IMG/VR virus record: IMGVR_UViG_3300024999_000038
Location: 1-64,000 of that record
From: a virus
Reading direction: 5' to 3' (one strand)
Length of the DNA: 64,000 nt
Numbering within the stretch: the stretch's first letter is position 1; every line of letters begins with the position of its first letter. Positions 58,797-64,000 of the stretch are shown in pieces. Under the pieces are notes generated by a model that saw only the letters and a program-made list of their open reading frames with translations, did no database searches and was not told where the DNA came from. The translations under genes and the position numbers were made by a program.

Positions 58797-59177
58797 ATGA
58801 GAAGTGCAGAATCTTTAAAATTATTAGAAATTGGTGTTCTTAAAAAGGGATGTAAAGTAAAAATGAATGGTCTTAAAGGTTTTGATACATTTACAGAAAT
58901 TGATGATGCTTTTATTAAGAAAGCAAGACCAGGAGAATTAGAAGATGACTGGGTAGTGGTCGTAATTAATGGGCAAACATATGATTCAGCTTGGATAAGC
59001 GAAGTGGAAGAAACGATTAATATGACATGTAGTGAGTGTAAAAACAACTCAATAACAAATCCTAACCTTAAATTTATAACTTGTCATGATTGTTGTTTTG
59101 GAAAAACGTGTTTTGAATGTGATGAATGCAGAGAATGTGATGGTTATGTTATTAAATTTGAGAAGAAAGAAGGTTAA
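58797..59177 (+). CDS. Protein with C-terminal Cys cluster
   Basis: 126 residues; start chosen at ATG 58797 (AGAAAGGGAAATG), alternative ATG 58788 overlaps the previous stop. The C-terminal 50 residues hold ten Cys (CSEC, CHDCC, CFECDECRECD), likely one or two zinc sites. Confidence 0.65.
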   Translation: MRSAESLKLLEIGVLKKGCKVKMNGLKGFDTFTEIDDAFIKKARPGELEDDWVVVVINGQTYDSAWISEVEETINMTCSECKNNSITNPNLKFITCHDCCFGKTCFECDECRECDGYVIKFEKKEG

Positions 59178-59182
59178 TTAAA

Positions 59183-59440
59183 ATGTATAAAGAAAATGAC
59201 AAAGTTATGATTACATGCAAAGAGATTAGTAGTAAAGATGAACTAGCATATATTGCTTCTAAAACTCCTTTTGGTGCGTATGAAGTAACATTATTAATGG
59301 ATCATGAACCAAGAAAGGCATTCGATCCTGTTAGAATATTTGGAACAGATCAAATTAGTCTTGCTACAGAACAGGAAATTACTGATGCTGTGAGAGAATG
59401 GGAAGAGAAGCATAATTATAAATTAGGAGGTATGATATAA
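59183..59440 (+). CDS. Small hypothetical protein
   Basis: 85 residues, ATG 59183 after AAGAAGGTTAATTAAA. DKVMITCKEISSKDELAYI... beta barrel-like start. No family recognised. Confidence 0.63.
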   Translation: MYKENDKVMITCKEISSKDELAYIASKTPFGAYEVTLLMDHEPRKAFDPVRIFGTDQISLATEQEITDAVREWEEKHNYKLGGMI

Positions 59441-59441
59441 T

Positions 59442-59678
59442 ATGAGCATAACCGGATGGGTTAATAAAGAAGATTTAACCTTTAAGGAATACAGCAGTCT
59501 ATGTCCAACATATGGGTTGTTTAAAGGAGTTAATTTTGAAAAGGTCAAATATTACAGGGACGAAGATGGTAAAATTTATGAATTAAGCTATTGCATAGAT
59601 GGTAGTATGAACGAAAGATTAGAAAAATTGAGAATCGAACAAAAGAAAAAAGAAATTATGAAGAGTTTTGGATTATAA
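59442..59678 (+). CDS. Small hypothetical protein
   Basis: 78 residues, ATG 59442, GGAGGTATGATATAAT upstream; starts one base after the previous stop. No family recognised. Confidence 0.62.
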   Translation: MSITGWVNKEDLTFKEYSSLCPTYGLFKGVNFEKVKYYRDEDGKIYELSYCIDGSMNERLEKLRIEQKKKEIMKSFGL

Positions 59679-59700
59679 TAAGATGAAAGGATGATTGATT

Positions 59701-59907
59701 ATGAATTACAACAAACTTAAAGATGATATAATTATGGGTAAGGGTTTTAAAATGTTATGTAATGAATGTGGCAATGAAATTATTTTTCAACAAGAGTTAA
59801 CTCCTGAGTGCTATGACGATAAAAATATTCAAGTTTCTTTTAGAAGAAATGATATTAGTTTTGGTTTTATCTGTACTTGTGGCAATTCAGCATATGTGAG
59901 TGATTAG
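59701..59907 (+). CDS. Small zinc-ribbon protein
   Basis: 68 residues from ATG 59701 (GAAAGGATGATT). CNECG and CTCG about 40 residues apart form a zinc ribbon. Function unknown. Confidence 0.65.
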   Translation: MNYNKLKDDIIMGKGFKMLCNECGNEIIFQQELTPECYDDKNIQVSFRRNDISFGFICTCGNSAYVSD

Positions 59908-59966
59908 TGGTAATCAATGATCAATGATTATGTAGTTAAATTTGAGTAGAAAGAAGGATAATTATT

Positions 59967-60206
59967 GTGAATGATTGTTTTACATGTGAATTTGCAAAAA
60001 GAGATATACACAATAGGTTTGAAGATAGATGTTCTGGTTTTAGTAATTGTAGTTATTCTAAATTTGAGGGAAATATTAAACCAACTCTTAAACAATATCT
60101 TGAAGATATTCAAAGAAATATTTCTACATCTAAAATGGATAATACCTATAAGAACGGTTTTAATTTTGCTATTCAACTTATTGATGAGTGGGAAGCAACT
60201 GAATAA
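59967..60206 (+). CDS. Small Cys protein, paralogue of 62617-62850
   Basis: 79 residues from GTG 59967 (AGAAAGAAGGATAATTATT). NDCFTCE...DRCSGFSNCSY is nearly repeated in the 62617 protein, as is the KxDIKxTL...GF..A...I..W end. A duplicated gene pair of unknown function. Confidence 0.7.
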   Translation: MNDCFTCEFAKRDIHNRFEDRCSGFSNCSYSKFEGNIKPTLKQYLEDIQRNISTSKMDNTYKNGFNFAIQLIDEWEATE

Positions 60207-60225
60207 AATAACTATTGATCCTTTT

Positions 60226-60260
60226 AAGACAGAGAATAAAAATAAATTCTCTGTCTTTTT
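60226..60260 (+). terminator. Rho-independent terminator
   Basis: AAGACAGAGAAT/ATTCTCTGTCTT, 12 bp, then TTTT. Confidence 0.9.
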
Positions 60261-60270
60261 ATTATTCTTA

Positions 60271-60298
60271 TTGACTATATATTTATTTGTGATATAAT
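60271..60298 (+). promoter_or_regulatory. Sigma-A-type promoter
   Basis: TTGACT-N16-TATAAT; starts a new transcript toward the right edge. Confidence 0.75.
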
Positions 60299-60332
60299 TT
60301 AAATAGTAAAATAAATATTTGGAGGAATACAT

Positions 60333-60629
60333 ATGTCAAACGTAAGAAGAATTTATGGAAGATTGAATGATTACATTGGACTACAAAGGTCTATGATTCT
60401 AAAAGAACATAATGGAGAAATGAATATTTCCAAATCCTCTAATGGAGGTTTTCATTTATTCCTTACATCTAACAAAGGTTTTACCTATGGCTTTGATTTA
60501 AATGCGTTTAAACAAGCTACCGCAGATTATGAGCATTTACTAAACAAGAACGAAAATGAAAGAAAAACCTTTGTTGTTGAGGTTGAAAATGAAAGACTTA
60601 GAAAAGAACTTGAACATTGGGGATACTAG
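60333..60629 (+). CDS. Small hypothetical protein
   Basis: 98 residues, ATG 60333 after TTGGAGGAATACAT. N-terminal alpha/beta and C-terminal helix (LLNKNENERKTFVVEVENERLRKEL). No family recognised. Confidence 0.66.
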   Translation: MSNVRRIYGRLNDYIGLQRSMILKEHNGEMNISKSSNGGFHLFLTSNKGFTYGFDLNAFKQATADYEHLLNKNENERKTFVVEVENERLRKELEHWGY

Positions 60630-60668
60630 GAAACTGGTACTTTAAGGGATAGAAAGGAAATGATTAAA

Positions 60669-60914
60669 ATGAGTTATAAACTATCAAAATATGAAGCAAT
60701 AGAGCAAGTGAAAAGACTTAGAATTGACGGTATATTATCATATATGCCTAATTTATATCCAACTTCTGAAACTCGTATCAAATGGGTAACAGAGTTTATG
60801 CTGTATCTTGAAAATGATTATTCAGGAAATCATAATGGACTTAGAGCTTGTACGGCAGAGTTCAACAGGCATTATTGGATACCAAAATATAAGAGTGATT
60901 GGAGTGAATTATAA
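60669..60914 (+). CDS. Small hypothetical protein
   Basis: 81 residues from ATG 60669 (AGAAAGGAAATGATTAAA). Overlaps the next start by one base (TAATG). No family recognised. Confidence 0.63.
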   Translation: MSYKLSKYEAIEQVKRLRIDGILSYMPNLYPTSETRIKWVTEFMLYLENDYSGNHNGLRACTAEFNRHYWIPKYKSDWSEL

Positions 60915-61117
60915 TGAACACATTTAGAGAATTCTATAATCATTCTGTTGATATGGTAAATTGTATACCAATGTCAAGTTTAAAAGATAAAGAAAAATTC
61001 AGAGATATGATAATGATACACTGTGTTAACTTTGCTAAACATTATGCAAAAGATATTAAATTCAAAAATGAAGCAGATGAGTTTTTGAATTATCAATTGA
61101 AATACAATAGACGTTGA
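60914..61117 (+). CDS. Small hypothetical protein
   Basis: 67 residues, ATG 60914 overlapping the previous TAA, so translationally coupled. Helical. No family recognised. Confidence 0.62.
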   Translation: MNTFREFYNHSVDMVNCIPMSSLKDKEKFRDMIMIHCVNFAKHYAKDIKFKNEADEFLNYQLKYNRR

Positions 61118-61131
61118 AAGGAGAATACATA

Positions 61132-61392
61132 ATGGATAAGTTCAAAATCATGAAAGAGGCATTAGAAAAAATATCAAATGCATGTGATGTTTTTGATATG
61201 ACAGGCAAAAGTGATTACGACTGTTTTGAAGAATGTATATACATTGCTTCAAAAGCATTGAGTCAAATAAAAGAAGAAAAACATTGCTTGGTTGATTATT
61301 GTCGATATAATTCAGATTTTAAATGTTCTCTTAATCATAATTTATCATTTTCTAAACAGATTAAAACTACAGATGAATGTCCTTTTGGTTAA
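61132..61392 (+). CDS. Small Cys-containing protein
   Basis: 86 residues from ATG 61132 (GAAAGGAGAATACATA). Helical N-terminus; CLVDYCRYNSDFKC...CPF at the end may bind metal. No family recognised. Confidence 0.63.
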   Translation: MDKFKIMKEALEKISNACDVFDMTGKSDYDCFEECIYIASKALSQIKEEKHCLVDYCRYNSDFKCSLNHNLSFSKQIKTTDECPFG

Positions 61393-61481
61393 TACCTCGA
61401 AACATGCAACTCAAAGGAAAATTGCATAAATAACTGCAATTCAATTATTAATTGCTATAATTAAACTAAGGAGTGAAAAAC

Positions 61482-61628
61482 ATGAAACAATGGTATACAT
61501 GTTCAAATATGGAATGCGATTATAAGTCTAATGAATATCCAATGGTAATAAGAATCTATGAAATGGAAAATGAAATTGGAACAAGATGTCCAGTTTGTGG
61601 CAAGGTGTTACTTTATAATGCTCAGTAA
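61482..61628 (+). CDS. Small zinc-ribbon protein
   Basis: 48 residues, ATG 61482 after TAAGGAGTGAAAAAC. C-x4-C (CSNMEC) and CPVC give a zinc ribbon. Function unknown. Confidence 0.66.
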   Translation: MKQWYTCSNMECDYKSNEYPMVIRIYEMENEIGTRCPVCGKVLLYNAQ

Positions 61629-61656
61629 TCAAATTCAAAGGAGGAGAATATATAAT

Positions 61657-61887
61657 ATGTTTGGACATGAAAATTACGAATTGGAACTAGAATTTGATGA
61701 TGATTTACCTGTATATAATATCAGTGTTGAAGAGTGGAATTCTATGTCATCAGAACAGCAAGAGGAGTGCATTATAATCAATAACATCAAAGTAAAATAT
61801 TCTACTGATATCTCAGATACTTTATCAAGGGGATTTGGACATTTAGATAATTGGGGATTTTGGGAATATCAATGTAAATATGTTTAA
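61657..61887 (+). CDS. Small acidic protein
   Basis: 76 residues from ATG 61657 (AAAGGAGGAGAATATATAAT). Strongly acidic N-terminal half; could be a DNA-mimic-like protein, but only composition hints at this. Confidence 0.62.
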   Translation: MFGHENYELELEFDDDLPVYNISVEEWNSMSSEQQEECIIINNIKVKYSTDISDTLSRGFGHLDNWGFWEYQCKYV

Positions 61888-61906
61888 GGGAAAGGAGATT
61901 TAAAAC

Positions 61907-62110
61907 ATGCAAGAATTTTTTCTAATTTGTTTTGAAAATACTACAAAAGCGGTCGATATTATTCAAGCAAATTCTGAAAATGAAGCTATACAAGAATATG
62001 CTGTAAATAGAGGTGGATGTTTGCAAGAAGAAAATGATATATTGTATTATAAAATACCGAAATCAGATTATAGATTATATGCACTAAATAATAATTATAC
62101 CAGAAAATGA
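61907..62110 (+). CDS. Small hypothetical protein
   Basis: 67 residues, ATG 61907 after AAAGGAGATTTAAAAC. FFLICFENTTKAVDIIQANSENEAIQEYAVN, similar in plan to the protein at 58595. No family recognised. Confidence 0.62.
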   Translation: MQEFFLICFENTTKAVDIIQANSENEAIQEYAVNRGGCLQEENDILYYKIPKSDYRLYALNNNYTRK

Positions 62111-62144
62111 CGATTTGCAGGGATTTAAGAAAGGGGAGATAACT

Positions 62145-62330
62145 ATGTTTGGTTTAGTAAGAAAACAAAAAATACTTAATCAGATTGCCTATATTGATTG
62201 TAACATTGACAAATGGAAAGATATTTGGAAAGATGCTAAAGATGAAAATGTTAGGATCACAGTATTAAACACACTAGACAATATTCATAACTTAGTTTTA
62301 GAAACTGCAAGATATATAGATAAGGCTTAA
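62145..62330 (+). CDS. Small helical protein
   Basis: 61 residues from ATG 62145 (AGAAAGGGGAGATAACT). All helix. No family recognised. Confidence 0.6.
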   Translation: MFGLVRKQKILNQIAYIDCNIDKWKDIWKDAKDENVRITVLNTLDNIHNLVLETARYIDKA

Positions 62331-62375
62331 ATTTATAAACCTATTATAAAAAGTATTTTGAAGGAGGATTTTAAA

Positions 62376-62582
62376 ATGAAAACATTTTACGCAATGATTA
62401 TTGTTTTGTATTTAGGTGTTAGTTTGTTTATGTTTTCTATGTATCAATTTGTTCATCAGGTATTTGGATATCATGGTTATATTCATCTTATTATATTTAC
62501 GGTGTATACTTTAGTAAACATAGTTATTTTAATTGGATATACAATGGGAGTAAAAAGGGATATACAAACACCTATGAATTAA
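62376..62582 (+). CDS. Small membrane protein
   Basis: 68 residues from ATG 62376 (GAAGGAGGATTTTAAA). Two hydrophobic segments (residues about 4-24 and 34-56) make it a likely two-pass inner membrane protein. Role unknown; holin-like or superinfection-exclusion roles are possible but unsupported. Confidence 0.66.
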   Translation: MKTFYAMIIVLYLGVSLFMFSMYQFVHQVFGYHGYIHLIIFTVYTLVNIVILIGYTMGVKRDIQTPMN

Positions 62583-62616
62583 TAATACTTGAAGTTAAAT
62601 AAAGGAGGAAATAATT

Positions 62617-62850
62617 ATGAATGATTGTTTTACTTGTGAATATGCAGATAGGGATAAGCATAATAGATTTATTGACAGATGTTCTGGATTTGGTAACTGT
62701 AGTTATGTAGAATTTAAAGGGGATATTAAGTCCACATTATCGGAGATTATTAATATTCTTAACAAGAATCTCAATAATACCAATGACGATTATGCTAAAG
62801 GGTTTAAAGATGCCTTATCATTTATTGAAGTTTGGAATGAAGATGAATAA
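62617..62850 (+). CDS. Small Cys protein, paralogue of 59967-60206
   Basis: 77 residues, ATG 62617 after AAAGGAGGAAATAATT. NDCFTCEYADRD...DRCSGFGNCSY matches the 59967 protein. Function unknown. Confidence 0.7.
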   Translation: MNDCFTCEYADRDKHNRFIDRCSGFGNCSYVEFKGDIKSTLSEIINILNKNLNNTNDDYAKGFKDALSFIEVWNEDE

Positions 62851-62913
62851 TAACTTAAAATAATACTTTTATTTTATTTAAAAAATAAATTATAAAGGAG
62901 GAAATTTCAAACA

Positions 62914-63054
62914 ATGGAGAAAAACAAATTAATTGACCTACTTGTAAAAGAATGTAATGATAGAGGTCTCTTACTATATGATTCAAATTTGTTAACTGTA
63001 TTAAGAGAATTAAGTACAGAAACAATTATTAATTATTTGAAGGAGAATGATTAA
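62914..63054 (+). CDS. 46-residue protein
   Basis: ATG 62914 after AAAGGAGGAAATTTCAAACA. Helical (LIDLLVKECNDRGLLLYDSNLLTVLREL). No family recognised. Confidence 0.6.
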   Translation: MEKNKLIDLLVKECNDRGLLLYDSNLLTVLRELSTETIINYLKEND

Positions 63055-63055
63055 A

Positions 63056-63187
63056 ATGGAAAAGAAAATCAAAAATATCTCAAAAGTATGCACATCTATG
63101 TCTTGCCCAAGTAAACAATTCCCATATTGTGCTGAGTGGTGTTTATCAGCAGTTTTAAAAGTTGAATATGAAAGAGATGAAAAATAA
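63056..63187 (+). CDS. 43-residue Cys protein
   Basis: ATG 63056, 8 nt after AAGGAG inside the previous gene end. CTSMSCPSKQFPYCAEWC, four Cys, likely a zinc knuckle. No family recognised. Confidence 0.58.
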   Translation: MEKKIKNISKVCTSMSCPSKQFPYCAEWCLSAVLKVEYERDEK

Positions 63188-63190
63188 GAA

Positions 63191-63526
63191 ATGAGTAATT
63201 ATTATTCAGTTGCAGTCATAGAAGATAAAACAGTTTATTATATGGGTAAGGCCAGTTCTGCTAGATTTATACTCCCATTATTCTTCAAAAACAATTGTGC
63301 CAACAAAACATTTTGCATCTATGGTGATGAAACTCATGCATGGTGTGAGGATAAATATGAATATGATGAAGGTTACGATCTTATCGAATTTGACAGTTAT
63401 CCGGCAATTGAGACAGAATGGGTTGAAGAACATTGTTTATCTAAAGAGCAATTTGATAAATTAATTCATGAAATTAGTGGAAAAGAAATTAGATTAGGTG
63501 ATAATGGAGATTTTATAATAGTTTGA
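63191..63526 (+). CDS. Hypothetical protein
   Basis: 111 residues, ATG 63191, weak ribosome site (GAAAGAGATG), 3 nt after the previous stop. Acidic with aromatic residues. No family recognised. Confidence 0.62.
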   Translation: MSNYYSVAVIEDKTVYYMGKASSARFILPLFFKNNCANKTFCIYGDETHAWCEDKYEYDEGYDLIEFDSYPAIETEWVEEHCLSKEQFDKLIHEISGKEIRLGDNGDFIIV

Positions 63527-63663
63527 AAGAATGCTTTTAAGGCATTGTAATATAATTTAAGGATGTGATGATATACATGATTGTAAGGTGTTAGAGTTAA
63601 TTATACTTCTAAATACATAATAAAATAAATAAATAAAAATAAGAAGGATGGTAATGTATAAGC

Positions 63664-64000
63664 ATGAGCAATGAATTAACAATTTTTGAAGGTCAAGAAT
63701 TAGAAATCCTAACAAAAGAAGATGTAAATTTTGAGTTTGAGGGAACTGTATTGCTTAATGGAATACAATGTGTTTCAATATTAGGGTATACAAATCAAAA
63801 TAGAGATATTGAAAGACATTGTGAAGAAGAAGATATCTATATAATTACTAAAGAAAAACTCAGTACCGAAATGGTATTGAAGTTAAAACTCAATACATAT
63901 GAACTTACACTAGGCCAAAGAGGTACTAAGTTTATAAATGAAGATGGAGTATTCGACTTGATTTATAATTCAAAATTACCCAATGCTAAACAATTTAAAA
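63664..64000 (+). CDS. BRO-N domain antirepressor, cut by window edge
   Basis: 112 residues seen from ATG 63664 (AAGAAGGATGGTAATG). NELTIFEGQELEILT...LLNGIQCVSILGYTNQNRDIERHCEEEDI...TKFINEDGVFDLIYNSKLPNAKQFK is the BRO-N domain found at the N-terminus of phage antirepressors. Such proteins relieve repression of lytic genes. The C-terminal part lies outside the window. Confidence 0.82.
   Translation, partial: MSNELTIFEGQELEILTKEDVNFEFEGTVLLNGIQCVSILGYTNQNRDIERHCEEEDIYIITKEKLSTEMVLKLKLNTYELTLGQRGTKFINEDGVFDLIYNSKLPNAKQFK

Noticed and set aside
1-64000. Alternative genetic code (TAG or TAA read as sense)
   Set aside because: The two TAG cases need a +1 shift rather than readthrough, only one TAA is affected, and almost all genes end cleanly at TAA.

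Overview
This window is a stretch of a large, low-GC double-stranded DNA phage or prophage that probably infects a Firmicute of the Bacillales type. Support for this: very AT-rich coding DNA, strong AAGGAGG-type ribosome sites, frequent TTG starts, canonical TTGACA-N17-TATAAT promoters, and virion genes (prohead protease, portal, terminase) at the left end. The order portal, terminase, YonK-like protein, HU-like protein and a YonO-like single-chain RNA polymerase recalls the yon cluster of Bacillus phage SPbeta, so an SPbeta-like relative is the best guess. That is inference from memory of the families, not from a search.

Left arm (1-30,082), all genes on the minus strand: packaging and capsid genes (1-5.5 kb), a ClpP-like protease and a metallophosphoesterase, a Thr tRNA, HU, a PIN-PhoH ATPase, the YonO-like RNA polymerase, a C5 DNA methyltransferase, a UvrD/Fbh1-like helicase, and a broken replication-initiator-like gene next to an iteron region. 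Four free-standing homing endonucleases (HNH, GIY-YIG and two zinc-ribbon/Vsr-like) interrupt this arm. Sigma-A-like promoters are rare here, which would fit transcription by the phage polymerase.

Centre (30.1-31.9 kb): about 1.8 kb with no convincing gene, at the point where transcription diverges. Strand composition flips here from G/T-rich to A/C-rich. It holds an array of 16 hexamer positions spaced exactly 11 bp apart, followed by a parS-like palindrome with flanking half sites and a DnaA-box-like sequence. It looks like an origin or a partition centromere.

Right arm (31.9-64 kb), all genes on the plus strand: about 60 mostly very small genes. From 31.9 to 44.5 kb nearly every gene is a separate cassette with its own AT-rich UP element, sigma-A promoter, ribosome site and intrinsic terminator, as expected of immediate-early takeover genes. 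From about 45 to 58 kb that architecture is replaced by gene-to-gene spacers that carry long inverted repeats, often with ATAACA in the loop. From 58 to 64 kb small genes are tightly packed, ending in a BRO-N antirepressor cut by the window edge. Recognisable right-arm products are a CoiA-like nuclease, a DUF262 protein, two HNH homing endonucleases (one with an AP2 domain), and a PD-(D/E)XK nuclease; the rest are unknown, many with CxxC zinc motifs.

Five genes appear broken or recoded: the terminase N-terminus, the Rep-like gene, a NucS/DUF91-like nuclease, the 10.1-10.5 kb gene and a small gene at 45.3 kb. Either the sequence has residual indels, or the element is decaying, or some are programmed shifts. 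Two of the five are +1 shifts at NNT-TAG stops.
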